A stretch of 64,000 nucleotides of DNA from Bacteroidia bacterium. GTDB lineage: Bacteria > Bacteroidota > Bacteroidia > SpSt-205. The stretch lies in contig JAOAHZ010000002.1 in the NCBI GenBank assembly GCA_026414975.1, positions 1-64,000 on the forward strand, in the 5' to 3' direction. Position numbers and translations under genes: made by a program. The notes beneath the pieces are model-generated. The model was not told the origin of the DNA. It worked only from the letters and a program-made list of their open reading frames with translations, and did not search any database. Positions 1 through 8,767 of this stretch are shown here, piece after piece (within the stretch, counting starts at the first letter, position 1; the number at the start of each line of letters is the position of its first letter).

Positions 1-2
1 GC

Positions 3-518
3 AAAGTGCGGATTCGGTTCTCTGGGCCGCGATGGTATCAAGCAGGGGCTCGGGCTTACATCACCACGGACAGTTTTTTTGTGAATGACAATCAGCATAT
101 CGTGGAAAAAATCCTTTTCCATGCAGGGCTTAATGCTGCGGGGGAGCGCATCATCCGCGACACGGTGGTATCGCATCGGTTTATCACGCCCAATGGCACC
201 GTTCAGTGGAGTGCGGTGCGTGAGTTTCGCCAGACGCAGGGACAGAATACTTGGATGCGCTGGGACGACATATGGTTCATCGGGGGAGGTGCCCAGGGGA
301 CCTCTCGGAGAGGCAATCCTTTCACCACACAAATCACCGACTCCCTCAAACTCGTTGGTAGCTGTGAGTTCGGACATCCTGTAAAAGGTATCTGGCAACT
401 CAGCACTCAAAATCGGACGGTCATTCTCAACTACGATCCGTACAATAATCAAGCCTGTGACCGGGTAGCTTCTATCCAGGTCAATAACGGCAATCCGGTC
501 AACATTACCCTCAGATAA
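3..518 (+). CDS. C-terminal part of a hypothetical, probably secreted protein
   Basis: The reading frame is open to the left edge, so this is the 3' end of a longer gene; the GTG at 6 is not necessarily its start. The visible 171 residues are rich in Thr, Asn, Gln and aromatic residues, with several short beta-strand-like stretches and few charges, as is usual for exported Bacteroidota proteins. Two Cys lie in the last 50 residues (in GSCEFGHP and NQACDRV) and could form a disulfide. I see no T9SS C-terminal domain and do not recognise the family. The gene stops at TAA and is followed 24 bases later by a strong hairpin terminator. Confidence 0.6.
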   Translation, partial: KVRIRFSGPRWYQAGARAYITTDSFFVNDNQHIVEKILFHAGLNAAGERIIRDTVVSHRFITPNGTVQWSAVREFRQTQGQNTWMRWDDIWFIGGGAQGTSRRGNPFTTQITDSLKLVGSCEFGHPVKGIWQLSTQNRTVILNYDPYNNQACDRVASIQVNNGNPVNITLR

Positions 519-542
519 AAATCTGATAGCTATCCTTCAAAA

Positions 543-577
543 GGTCCCCCGCCCGCGATAGCGGGGGACCCTTCTTT
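543..577. terminator. Hairpin terminator, probably bidirectional
   Basis: A perfect 10-bp inverted repeat (GGTCCCCCGC at 543-552, GCGGGGGACC at 561-570) with an 8-base loop is followed by CTTCTTTA on the plus strand and preceded by AAAA, which reads as a short T run on the minus strand. It lies between two convergent genes. The rest of 578-745 shows nothing recognisable. Confidence 0.75.
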
Positions 578-745
578 ACCCTAAAGCTGGGCCAAAAAGA
601 TATGCTGATGAGGAGCCTATCATACTCCCACAACTCAAGTTCGGGTTAGACGGGGATTATCCAGGGGCAAATACTCTAAAAGCCTTACGACCCCATATCC
701 GCAGCCGGTAGAGTATATCCCAAACCTCCCGCAATCGGAGGAAAG

Positions 746-2059
746 TTAGATAAGTAAGCACGCAAGACCCGCAATCCACCCTAAGGCCAAGCAGTTGAGC
801 CAAAATCCATATCGCCTCATCACTTCAAATGGTACCCCCCCTATAGAACAGGCCAAGGCATTCGGTGGGGTGGCCACAGGCAGCATAAAGGCTGCGCTGG
901 TTGCAATTCCCGTGAAGATGAGACTTTCAGGGGGTAAGCTCACCTTTTGAAGAAGGGGAAGAAGAAGAGGCGCGCTCAGAGCCACTAAGGCCGTGTTAGA
1001 GAGCAGTTCTGTGAGCCAGAGAGGAATGCCTATAGCTGCCCATAAAAAAAGACATGGTGAAGTATGGCTCAATAGAGGATAAGCCCACTCTACAAGCCGA
1101 GCTGAGAGTCCGGATAGTTCCAAAAGTTTAGCGAGAGCGAGGCTACCGCCGAAAAGCCATAAAACCTCCCAAGGGATGCGCCGACCTTCCTGAAAGGACA
1201 GAAGAGGCTTGCCTTGAGCCCGAAGAATAAACAAGCTCACCCCGCCCAAGAGAGCAACATTCCACGAAGGCAGAGGGAGAAAGAGCCACCCCCCTATCGT
1301 ACAGAGCAGCACTATCAGCGTCCAATGGGCACTGGGTGTAAGGCGCACGGATTTGTTAGCTTCTAAGGATACAAAGCCTGAAGGAGAACGCAATACGATG
1401 TAAGCTAAGCCTAACATACCCAGCCCCGCAGGAGCCCCAAACTTGAGCCAGGTCAGGTAAGAAATAGGATGTCCCTGAGCTTCCAAAAGCTGGGCTATGA
1501 TTCCGTTAGGAGCTGATCCAGTGAGAGTTATGACTCCTCCGATGGAGGAGGCCCATGCTATACCTAACCCTAAGCGCCATTTATTCTCATTAGGTAGGGG
1601 TAGCCGAGATGTAATGGGCAGAATGAGCGCCGCCACACTGGTGTTATTCAGCAGAGTAGAGAACCCGGCTGCAAGAATCATGAACCCAAGTAGTAAACGT
1701 TGATGGCTACCTTTCGTCCAGCGAAGAACTCGCTGCTGAAAATAATCCGCCAATCCATGATTTTCCACTGCCTTAGCTATCCAGAAAGAGCCCAAGAATA
1801 ACCCGATGATCGGCTGGGCATAGGCATTCCATAGCAAAGCGGCATCCTTCAAGCCCATGAAACTCAAGAAGGGAACGCTGAGGGCAGGTAAAGTAGCCGT
1901 TACATAATAAGGCAAAGCATTCAAAACCCACCAAAACGCCATCAGTAGGATTACAAAGAGAGCACTAGCTTGGGGTAAAGGTAGCCCCCATTTATACGCT
2001 GCCAGGCTTAAGAGAGTGGCTCCCCCAAGAGCCCCAAAAGATTTTTTCAGAGAAGACAT
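746..2059 (-). CDS. DASS/SLC13-family anion:sodium symporter
   Basis: A 437-residue polytopic membrane protein with about eleven hydrophobic segments. It carries the duplicated signature of the divalent anion:Na+ symporter family: an NNTS motif at about 138-141 followed by TGSAPNG at about 180, and in the second half LSNTA followed by TPPNAL. In this family the paired SNT-type loops bind sodium and substrate. Known substrates are dicarboxylates, citrate or sulfate; the sequence does not tell me which. The gene is divergent from valS and shares a short intergenic region with it. Its own box TAGCTTTG ends 13 bases upstream of the ATG, leaving a leader of roughly 8 bases. Family assignment is firm, substrate unknown. 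Confidence 0.85.
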   Translation of the reverse strand: MSSLKKSFGALGGATLLSLAAYKWGLPLPQASALFVILLMAFWWVLNALPYYVTATLPALSVPFLSFMGLKDAALLWNAYAQPIIGLFLGSFWIAKAVENHGLADYFQQRVLRWTKGSHQRLLLGFMILAAGFSTLLNNTSVAALILPITSRLPLPNENKWRLGLGIAWASSIGGVITLTGSAPNGIIAQLLEAQGHPISYLTWLKFGAPAGLGMLGLAYIVLRSPSGFVSLEANKSVRLTPSAHWTLIVLLCTIGGWLFLPLPSWNVALLGGVSLFILRAQGKPLLSFQEGRRIPWEVLWLFGGSLALAKLLELSGLSARLVEWAYPLLSHTSPCLFLWAAIGIPLWLTELLSNTALVALSAPLLLPLLQKVSLPPESLIFTGIATSAAFMLPVATPPNALACSIGGVPFEVMRRYGFWLNCLALGWIAGLACLLI

Positions 2060-2072
2060 AAGAGTTGAGCCA

Positions 2073-2080
2073 CAAAGCTA
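2073..2080 (-). promoter_or_regulatory. TAnnTTTG promoter box of the DASS transporter
   Basis: TAGCTTTG on the minus strand, ending 13 bases before the ATG at 2059. It is back to back with the valS box, 16 bases away. Confidence 0.55.
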
Positions 2081-2096
2081 TGCAGCAGGGGGCCTC

Positions 2097-2104
2097 TATC
2101 TTTG
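2097..2104 (+). promoter_or_regulatory. TAnnTTTG promoter box of valS
   Basis: TATCTTTG ends 6 bases before the ATG at 2111. The TTG inside this box would extend the valS frame by three codons but is better read as promoter than as a start codon. Confidence 0.65.
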
Positions 2105-2110
2105 CGGTAT

Positions 2111-4771
2111 ATGGAGAGCCGGTATGCCCCCCAAGCAGTAGAAGCACGCTGGCGAGCCGTCTGGGAAAAATACCAAACCTATCGCAGCCAACCCGATGCC
2201 CGTCCCCCCTATACCATCGTCATGCCCCCTCCAAATGTAACGGGCGTTCTACATATGGGACACGTGCTTAATAACACCCTCCAAGACATTTTAGCTCGCT
2301 TCTACCGCATGAGAGGATACAATGTATGCTGGGTCCCGGGTACAGACCACGCCTCCATAGCTACAGAAGCCAAGGTCGTGGCGCGCTTACGCAGTCAAGG
2401 CCTACAAAAGCATGAAATAGGGCGAGAAGCCTTTCTTCGTGAAGCATGGAAATGGACCGAAGAGCATAGCGGGATTATCGTGCAGCAGCTTAAGACACTC
2501 GGTGTGAGTGCAGACTGGCAGCGCTACCGATTCACCTTAGAGCCCTCTCTTTACAGAGCCGTTATCGAGACTTTTGTACGCCTTTATCGTGATGGGCTTA
2601 TTTACCGGGGTAAGCGCATGATACATTGGGACCCTGTAGCCCTCACTGCCTTATCCGATGAGGAGGTCCTCTACAAAGAGCATGAGTCTGAGCTGTGCTA
2701 TGTACGGTATGTCGCAGACAAAGGAGACTATTTAGTTATAGCGACGGTTCGTCCAGAGACTATATTGGCCGATGTAGCTGTTGCAGTACGCCCAGCGGAT
2801 GAGCGATACAAAAGCTGGATAGGACGCCAAGTCAGGGTTCCGCTTACTGACCGGTATGTCCCTGTGATAGCCGATGAAGCCGTAGATGCTGATTTCGGTA
2901 CGGGCTGTCTGAAGGTAACACCTGCACATGATCCGAAGGATTACGAGATTGGGCAACGCCATAAACTGCCTATCATTGACGTTTTCACGGCTGATGCACG
3001 CCTAAACGAGAACGCAGGCCCCTATAAGGGACTCTCCCGTGAGGAAGCCCGACGCCGAATAATCCACGACCTCCATGAAGCCGGGCTGATAGAAAAAATA
3101 GAGCCCTACAAGCACAGTGTAGGACACTCTGAACGAACCGATGCGGTGGTAGAACCAAGACTTTCTGAGCAGTGGTTCGTACGAATGAAACCCCTCGCAG
3201 AGTTAGCTCAGCAAGCTGTAGAAGCAGGCGATATCCTGCTCGTACCAGAACGATTTTCGGCTATTTATCACCACTGGCTGGAGAATATAAAGGACTGGTG
3301 CATTTCCCGACAGCTCTGGTGGGGGCATCGCATCCCCGCTTGGTACGCACCGGATGGGCAGATTTTTGTAGCCGTTTCGGAGAGCGAGGCTTACGCCCAG
3401 GCGCAAGCAGCCGGCTATGACCCCCGAACCCTTCGACAAGATGACGATGTACTTGACACTTGGTTCTCCTCCTGGCTGTGGCCACTGAGTGTATTTGACT
3501 TTTTTGAAGACCCCCGCAATCCCGACTTTCAGTATTATTATCCCACCCAGGTTCTGGTCACGGCCCCGGAGATTCTATTCTTCTGGGTGGCACGCATGAT
3601 CATGGCAGGCTATTACTTTACTGGAAAAAAGCCTTTCTCAACCGTCTATCTCCATGGGATTGTACGCGATAAACAGCGACGAAAGATGAGCAAATCGCTG
3701 GGGAATTCCCCCGATCCCTTGAATCTCATACAAGCTTACGGAGCCGATGCTGTCCGAATGGGGATTATTATGAGTGCCCCAGCCGGAAATGACCTGCTTT
3801 TTGATGAAGCGCTCTGCGAGCAAGGCAAAAATTTCTGCAACAAGCTCTGGAATAGCTTCCGTCTGCTGCATCTATGGCGACAACGCACCCAAGACCAGCC
3901 TTCAGACTCCCCCTTGGCCTGGGAAGCCTACAGGTGGTTTGAAGCCTATTTGAGTCTCGTTGAGGCGGAAGTAGAGAAAATGATCCGCGAATACCGCTTC
4001 TACGAATGCTCGCATAAGTTATACAGCTTTGTTTGGGATCAGTTTTGCAGTTGGTATTTAGAAGCACTGAAACCTACACCGCCTGCTCCTTTGCTGGAAA
4101 AGGTAGAAGACCAAGCCGTTCGCATACTGAGACTTCTCCACCCCTTCATGCCTTACATTACAGAAGAGCTCTGGCATCAGCTTACCGAAGCCCCCGAAGA
4201 ACTTTCTCTAAGCCACTCCTCCTACTCTCCCGTAGACCAATCGGAGGTAGACTGGTTTCTATTGGATGCGGTGCGATTAGCTCAAACATCCATCTCTAAG
4301 ATTCGTCAAATCAAACAGGCCCTTCATTTATCTGACCTAAAAGCTATGCGGATAGCAGGTTATCAAGCCAAGATGGCCCCCATTCTCAAGCTCTGGCTTG
4401 AGCATTTTCTTGAAGTACCCCTACTGCACCCTTCGGATCGGGGTGAAACAGACCATTTATTGAGGCTTCCGATAAGGGCTACGGGCGTGGAATCAGACTT
4501 TAGAACTCGTTCAACTTTATACCAAGAGATTTTCTACTTAGACGCGGGCATAGAAGAGCACAAGAGAATGGAGATGGTAAATATGCTAAAAAAGGAACTG
4601 CGGGAAGCAGAGAGCTTCCGAGAAAGCATCCTACGAAAGTTAGAGAATCAGCAGTTTATCCAGAAAGCCCCCCAGGAAATCGTAGAAAAGGAACAGAAAA
4701 AACTCAGCGATATAGAAGTCCGTTTGAGTTGGATTAGGGAACAGTTAGAAGCGATGGGCGCAACTCTGTAA
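2111..4771 (+). CDS. valS: Valyl-tRNA synthetase
   Basis: Class I aminoacyl-tRNA synthetase that charges tRNA-Val in the cytoplasm. The frame shows PPPNVTGVLHMGH, with the HIGH-type motif HMGH near residue 48, the inserted CP1 editing domain (GTGCLKVTPAHDP), the KMSKS motif within RRKMSKSLGNS near residue 525, the anticodon-binding domain, and a C-terminal coiled-coil arm rich in Glu/Lys (about the last 65 residues), which is typical of ValRS. The length of 886 residues is normal. I start it at the ATG at 2111 (MESRYAPQ), because the alternative TTG at 2102 lies inside the promoter box TATCTTTG that ends 6 bases upstream. Confidence 0.97.
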   Translation: MESRYAPQAVEARWRAVWEKYQTYRSQPDARPPYTIVMPPPNVTGVLHMGHVLNNTLQDILARFYRMRGYNVCWVPGTDHASIATEAKVVARLRSQGLQKHEIGREAFLREAWKWTEEHSGIIVQQLKTLGVSADWQRYRFTLEPSLYRAVIETFVRLYRDGLIYRGKRMIHWDPVALTALSDEEVLYKEHESELCYVRYVADKGDYLVIATVRPETILADVAVAVRPADERYKSWIGRQVRVPLTDRYVPVIADEAVDADFGTGCLKVTPAHDPKDYEIGQRHKLPIIDVFTADARLNENAGPYKGLSREEARRRIIHDLHEAGLIEKIEPYKHSVGHSERTDAVVEPRLSEQWFVRMKPLAELAQQAVEAGDILLVPERFSAIYHHWLENIKDWCISRQLWWGHRIPAWYAPDGQIFVAVSESEAYAQAQAAGYDPRTLRQDDDVLDTWFSSWLWPLSVFDFFEDPRNPDFQYYYPTQVLVTAPEILFFWVARMIMAGYYFTGKKPFSTVYLHGIVRDKQRRKMSKSLGNSPDPLNLIQAYGADAVRMGIIMSAPAGNDLLFDEALCEQGKNFCNKLWNSFRLLHLWRQRTQDQPSDSPLAWEAYRWFEAYLSLVEAEVEKMIREYRFYECSHKLYSFVWDQFCSWYLEALKPTPPAPLLEKVEDQAVRILRLLHPFMPYITEELWHQLTEAPEELSLSHSSYSPVDQSEVDWFLLDAVRLAQTSISKIRQIKQALHLSDLKAMRIAGYQAKMAPILKLWLEHFLEVPLLHPSDRGETDHLLRLPIRATGVESDFRTRSTLYQEIFYLDAGIEEHKRMEMVNMLKKELREAESFRESILRKLENQQFIQKAPQEIVEKEQKKLSDIEVRLSWIREQLEAMGATL

Positions 4772-4822
4772 AGTTTCGGGTAAAGAGGGGGTTATGCTCC
4801 TTTTTCCTCAAAAGCATAATAC

Positions 4823-6634
4823 TCACACCATCTGAATATTATACAGCCGAGCGTATAGCCCTCCCTGATTGAGGAGGTCGTCGTGAGTGCCCTCTTCTAC
4901 GAGGTTTCCTTCATGCAGCACATAGATCCAATCCGCCTGTCGGACGGTAGAGAGCCGATGAGCTATGAGGAGCAGCGTGTAAGTGCGGGGTAGCTGGGAG
5001 AGCGCTTCATGAATTCGGGCTTCAGACTCGCTGTCTAACGCCGAGGTAGCTTCATCAAGGATCAAGAGCTGAGGCTGGCGATAGAGAGCTCGAGCCAGCG
5101 CTAACCGCTGTCGCTGGCCCCCAGAGAACCGCTGTCCACGCTCCCCAACCATCGTATAGAGTTTATCAGGTAGCTCTTCCACGAAGCTGCGAGCTTGAGC
5201 CATCTCTAAGGCAGCCCAAACTCGCGCTTCATCAGGCGGTCCTTCGGAACCGTACGTTATATTCTCCAAGAGCGTAGCATGGAAGAGCATACCGTCTTGC
5301 GGCACGATCCCCAAAAGGCGCCTATAAGAGCGAGGGTCTATTTGCCTCAGAGGAATGCCATCCACCCAGATTTCACCAGAGGTGGGCTGATAGAAGCCTG
5401 CAATAAGGTCAGCCAAAGTGGTCTTTCCCCCCCCGGACGGCCCCACGAAAGCTACCCGACTACCTACAGGTATTTCCAAAGAGATATTCCGCAGTACCTC
5501 CTTATCTCCATACCGAAAGGATACCCCCCTCAAACAAATGCTACGGCGTATCTCTCGGATCGGCGTGAGTCCTTGTTGATATTCCGTAGAAAGAGGCTGC
5601 CGAAGGAGACTTTCTATACGGCGAAAGGAAACAATGGCTTTTTGCAAGCGAGAAAGCGCTTGGCTGAAAGTTTTCATTGGGCTCAGAAACTGCCCAAAAA
5701 TCGCTATGAAGGTGATAAATTCAGAGGCCTTGAGAGAGCCCTGTAGGACTGAGAAAGTTCCGTAGTACAAAATACCCACTACCACAAACACACTGAGCAC
5801 CTCGGTAAGTGGCGAGGCAAGCTCCATTCGCCGCCTTAGAGCTGTCATGAATCGGGTATATTGGGCGTTAGCGGTTATGAAACGCTTCTGTTCTCGGTCC
5901 TCTGCTCCGAAAGCCTTGACGGTCCGGACGCCTGTGAGGTACTCGTCCAAAATCCCCAACATAACATCCATTCTCTGCTGGCCCTGATGAGCTCGACGAC
6001 GCAAAGTGCGAGCTAAGCGGCTGATCATCCACCCTGTAAGCGGCAATACCAGAATTGATACAACCGTGAGTTTCCACGAAAGAATCGTCATCGCCCCTAA
6101 ATAAAATAGCATGGTCAAAGGGTCATTCAAAAGGTTGTAAATCGTCCCTACGGTTGCTTCTTGAATGATCTGAACATCCTGCGTAGCTAAGTTGAGCAAC
6201 TTACCCTTTTTATTTCGTATGAAAAACCCAAGGGGTAGCTGAGTCAAATGGACAAAAAGCCGATTTCTTAGCTGTTCTACGATGGTATTCTCAAACCGAA
6301 CCATGTGCCAGGATGCCAAATACCGGAAGGCATTTTTCAGCAAAATGGCTATGACGATGACGAGGCTGAAATAAAGCAGAGCCTGCATGGCTCCTTCCTC
6401 CTGCCGAAAGAGATAGAGCTGATAAAAAAGATATCGCTTCCAGCTCTCGATGGAAAAGGTATCAGGATATGAGGCAGGCGCAGCCTCCTGCACAAAAAGT
6501 ATCTCCAAAAACGGTATGATGAGCGCAAGGGAAAATACATTAAAGAAGTTGAACAGCAGAAAAGCTGAGAGAGCGATATATAAGCGTGGAGCCGCAGCTT
6601 TACCAAAAGCGAAGATGCGCAGAGCGGTACGCAC
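4823..6634 (-). CDS. ABC exporter with fused permease and ATPase (MsbA-like)
   Basis: A 603-residue half-transporter. The N-terminal ~330 residues form a six-helix ABC exporter domain (EKxxGxLLNLATQD-type coupling region). The C-terminal ATPase carries Walker A GPSGGGKTT near 395, the Q-loop in IVPQDG, the signature FSGGQRQRLALARAL near 505, Walker B LLILDEATSALD and the H-loop IAHRLST. It acts as a homodimer in the inner membrane. In Bacteroidota such proteins export lipid A precursors, lipids, peptides or drugs; the substrate cannot be read here. The start is GTG, placed exactly 4 bases after the promoter box TACCTTTG. It is convergent with valS. Confidence 0.9.
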   Translation of the reverse strand: MRTALRIFAFGKAAAPRLYIALSAFLLFNFFNVFSLALIIPFLEILFVQEAAPASYPDTFSIESWKRYLFYQLYLFRQEEGAMQALLYFSLVIVIAILLKNAFRYLASWHMVRFENTIVEQLRNRLFVHLTQLPLGFFIRNKKGKLLNLATQDVQIIQEATVGTIYNLLNDPLTMLFYLGAMTILSWKLTVVSILVLPLTGWMISRLARTLRRRAHQGQQRMDVMLGILDEYLTGVRTVKAFGAEDREQKRFITANAQYTRFMTALRRRMELASPLTEVLSVFVVVGILYYGTFSVLQGSLKASEFITFIAIFGQFLSPMKTFSQALSRLQKAIVSFRRIESLLRQPLSTEYQQGLTPIREIRRSICLRGVSFRYGDKEVLRNISLEIPVGSRVAFVGPSGGGKTTLADLIAGFYQPTSGEIWVDGIPLRQIDPRSYRRLLGIVPQDGMLFHATLLENITYGSEGPPDEARVWAALEMAQARSFVEELPDKLYTMVGERGQRFSGGQRQRLALARALYRQPQLLILDEATSALDSESEARIHEALSQLPRTYTLLLIAHRLSTVRQADWIYVLHEGNLVEEGTHDDLLNQGGLYARLYNIQMV

Positions 6635-6638
6635 AGAT

Positions 6639-6646
6639 CAAAGGTA
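6639..6646 (-). promoter_or_regulatory. TAnnTTTG box 4 bases before a GTG start
   Basis: TACCTTTG on the minus strand, followed by ATCT and then the GTG start of the ABC exporter. A leaderless message is implied. Confidence 0.65.
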
Positions 6647-6835
6647 CTGAGTAAAGAGAGGTTTTACAGGTTGAGCCTGCTTAGCGTTAGAGCTGCGAGG
6701 ATCAGAGCAAAAGAGAAGCTCAAGGTCTCATGCATTTTGACCATCTCTTCACGAACCCAAAGAAGCTCAAATAGTTAGGATATCGCCATCGCCTCAGACA
6801 AGGCTCCTCCTTTGGTGTTTTGAGACAAAAAAGCT

Positions 6836-6843
6836 TACCTTTG
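6836..6843 (+). promoter_or_regulatory. TAnnTTTG box 4 bases before the hydroxylase ATG
   Basis: TACCTTTG followed by TAGC and ATG. A TTTG at 6811-6814 lies 21 bases upstream of the box, a plausible -33 element for the Bacteroidota primary sigma factor. Confidence 0.7.
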
Positions 6844-6847
6844 TAGC

Positions 6848-7480
6848 ATGGCTGGCAAACCCAGAAAAGACCGCTTTAGCTACCCCCAAGTCTTTTTCAA
6901 GCAACCGTGGGAGTGGCTAAGCAGATATAGAGACATCAATACCTATGTTGTCATGGTATTTTATGGCCTTATTTCAACTGGCATGTTAATCTATGCTTGG
7001 TTAGGACAAGGGTTATCGGGATGGGTTATGGGGGCCCTTTTCCTTGGAGGGCTGCTCACTTGGACGCTTGCTGAGTATATCCTCCACCGGTTTGTTCTTC
7101 ATTATGTAGAAGATAGCCCAATCATTCAGCGCTGGCACAACTTCATGCACGGTGCGCACCACGACGTACCGAGAGATTTGCGCTTTGTTACAGCTTCCCC
7201 CTTCATCACTCTGCCAATTGCCCTTTTGTTCTGGGGACTTTTTTGGCTCTTACTCGGCTGGACATGGGTTTGGGCCTTTTACGCTGGCTTTGGGATAGGA
7301 TATGTACTATACGAATATGTTCACTATGCCATCCATCGTTATCCCCACCCTCCCTTCCCATTCTTGAGAGGACTCTGGCAAAACCATAATCTCCACCACT
7401 TTAAAGCTCCAGAGAAGCGATTTGGCGTGACAACCACTCTGTGGGACAGGATTTTTGGAACCTATGAGGTTAGCCCTTAG
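6848..7480 (+). CDS. Fatty acid hydroxylase superfamily membrane enzyme
   Basis: A 210-residue membrane di-iron hydroxylase with four hydrophobic segments. The histidine clusters of the FA2H/sterol desaturase superfamily are all visible: EYILHRFVLH near 77-87, HNFMHGAHHD near 96-105, HYAIHRY near 158, and NHNLHHF near 178. The arrangement HxxxMHGxHH matches fatty acid 2-hydroxylases that act on sphingolipid acyl chains, so a role in hydroxylating membrane (sphingo)lipid acyl chains is likely but inferred. It appears monocistronic. The ATG is 4 bases downstream of TACCTTTG, with no Shine-Dalgarno sequence. Confidence 0.88.
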   Translation: MAGKPRKDRFSYPQVFFKQPWEWLSRYRDINTYVVMVFYGLISTGMLIYAWLGQGLSGWVMGALFLGGLLTWTLAEYILHRFVLHYVEDSPIIQRWHNFMHGAHHDVPRDLRFVTASPFITLPIALLFWGLFWLLLGWTWVWAFYAGFGIGYVLYEYVHYAIHRYPHPPFPFLRGLWQNHNLHHFKAPEKRFGVTTTLWDRIFGTYEVSP

Positions 7481-7541
7481 ATACCGGGCCAACTGGTTTT
7501 AGAGAGAATTAGTTTGGCCAACCCTACCCTTCTAACTCAGG

Positions 7542-7563
7542 AGCAGGGCGGGTATGCTTTTTT
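7542..7563 (+). terminator. Weak hairpin plus T run after the hydroxylase
   Basis: AGCA and TGCT form a short 4-bp stem around a 9-base loop, followed by six T. The stem is weak and the call tentative. The remaining intergenic sequence to 7724 shows nothing else. Confidence 0.3.
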
Positions 7564-7724
7564 ATGACAGGCATGCATCCTCTAGGTTGCTGGTTATCTT
7601 ATCTTTCCCCCATAATTGGACACCTGCGCTCTGAGGGGGGCATAAGGAGAAAATGAGGAGTCGGGCAAGGAGAAGTGAGAACCCTCTTAGAGAAAGGAAC
7701 CCCAGGAATTCCTCAGACCACAGG

Positions 7725-7732
7725 TATATTTG
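7725..7732 (+). promoter_or_regulatory. TAnnTTTG box of the radical SAM-psd-mqnD operon
   Basis: TATATTTG ends 6 bases before the ATG at 7739. It is the only box of this form seen ahead of the five overlapping genes 7739-11547. Confidence 0.65.
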
Positions 7733-7738
7733 AGATGA

Positions 7739-8767
7739 ATGAAGTGGTCATGGATGCTGGGAGGGTGCATAGCCACATGCCGCATGCTTACACCCCGACG
7801 GGCATGGAGAGGGGTCTCAGTAGGTCTGAGCTATCTCCTTGCGCGTATGAGAGTAGCATGGCATCCACCAAAGTATCCCCTTTTCATCGGCATAGAACCA
7901 ACGACGGCATGCAACCTTCGGTGTCCTCAATGTATCTCTGGGCTACGAGCCTTTACCCGACCTACGGGACGATTAGACCCAGCCTTACTGGAGCGAATCA
8001 TGGAAGAGCTGCATCCTCACCTGTGGGGCGTGCTCTTCTATTTTCAAGGCGAGCCGCTGCTTCATCCCCACATAGGGCGCTTGATTCTTATCGTAAGCCG
8101 ATACAAGCTGCTATCGTCCCTCAGCACTAATGGACACTTCCTCAGTGAGGAAAAGTGCTACGAGCTTATCACCGCTGGCCTGACCCACCTGCGAATATCC
8201 TTAGACGGCATGACACCCGAAACCTACAAGCAGTATCGCATAGATGGCGACTTATCCACCGTACAAAGTGGAATCCGCCGCCTCCTTCACCTGCGCAAAG
8301 CTATGCGCAGCCGCTTCCCCTTAGTGGAGCTCCAGTTTATTGCCTTTCGGCACAATCTACACGAGATACCTACTTTCCTACAGTGGGCACGAGAAATAGG
8401 GGTAGAGCTGGCCCGAGTCAAGACCGCTCAGATTTTAGAGCTTTCGCCCGAGGCGTATCATACCTGGATTCCAGACAAGCAGAGTCGGTATGTACAGGCA
8501 CCTGACGGAACCATTCGCTTGAAACACCCCATACCTAATCGCTGCTGGCGCTTATGGCGGGCGGCTGAGGTTACGTGGGATGGGCGCGTTTTACCTTGCT
8601 GTTTTGATAAAGATGCTACACATGCCTTCGGTTCCCTCCACCAATCTCGCTTTAGTGAAATCTGGCACAGCTCTGAAGCAGAATCGTTTCGGAAAGGCGT
8701 TTTTCAAGCGAGAGAAAGTATAGATATTTGCCAGAACTGCACGGAAGGGGTTCGTACATGGCTATAG
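7739..8767 (+). CDS. Radical SAM protein with SPASM domain
   Basis: A 342-residue iron-sulfur enzyme. The radical SAM motif CNLRCPQC (CxxxCxxC) lies near residues 58-65, after an N-terminal extension of about 40 residues. The C-terminal SPASM region begins near NRCW, contains DGRVLPCCFDKD and ends with DICQNC, giving the Cys set for one or two auxiliary 4Fe-4S clusters. Such proteins modify peptides or carry out other difficult chemistry; the substrate is unknown. It is the first gene of an operon: its stop overlaps the start of psd by ten bases. The ATG at 7739 is 6 bases after the promoter box; another ATG at 7735 is out of frame. Confidence 0.85.
   Translation: MKWSWMLGGCIATCRMLTPRRAWRGVSVGLSYLLARMRVAWHPPKYPLFIGIEPTTACNLRCPQCISGLRAFTRPTGRLDPALLERIMEELHPHLWGVLFYFQGEPLLHPHIGRLILIVSRYKLLSSLSTNGHFLSEEKCYELITAGLTHLRISLDGMTPETYKQYRIDGDLSTVQSGIRRLLHLRKAMRSRFPLVELQFIAFRHNLHEIPTFLQWAREIGVELARVKTAQILELSPEAYHTWIPDKQSRYVQAPDGTIRLKHPIPNRCWRLWRAAEVTWDGRVLPCCFDKDATHAFGSLHQSRFSEIWHSSEAESFRKGVFQARESIDICQNCTEGVRTWL

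Noticed and set aside
2102-2110. TTG start for valS (and similar TTG starts before the HU, sod and nuoA genes)
   Set aside because: In each case the TTG is the last three bases of a TAnnTTTG promoter box, and an ATG that fits the protein family lies 6 bases further on.
4790-4835. Terminator between valS and the ABC exporter
   Set aside because: Only weak, mutually exclusive short stems (for example TTATGCT/AGCATAA) without a clear T run on either strand; not strong enough to list.
5279-5746. 155-codon open frame on the plus strand opposite the ABC exporter
   Set aside because: It is antisense to the conserved ATPase and permease domains, has no promoter box or recognisable protein features, and is explained by the codon use of the real gene.
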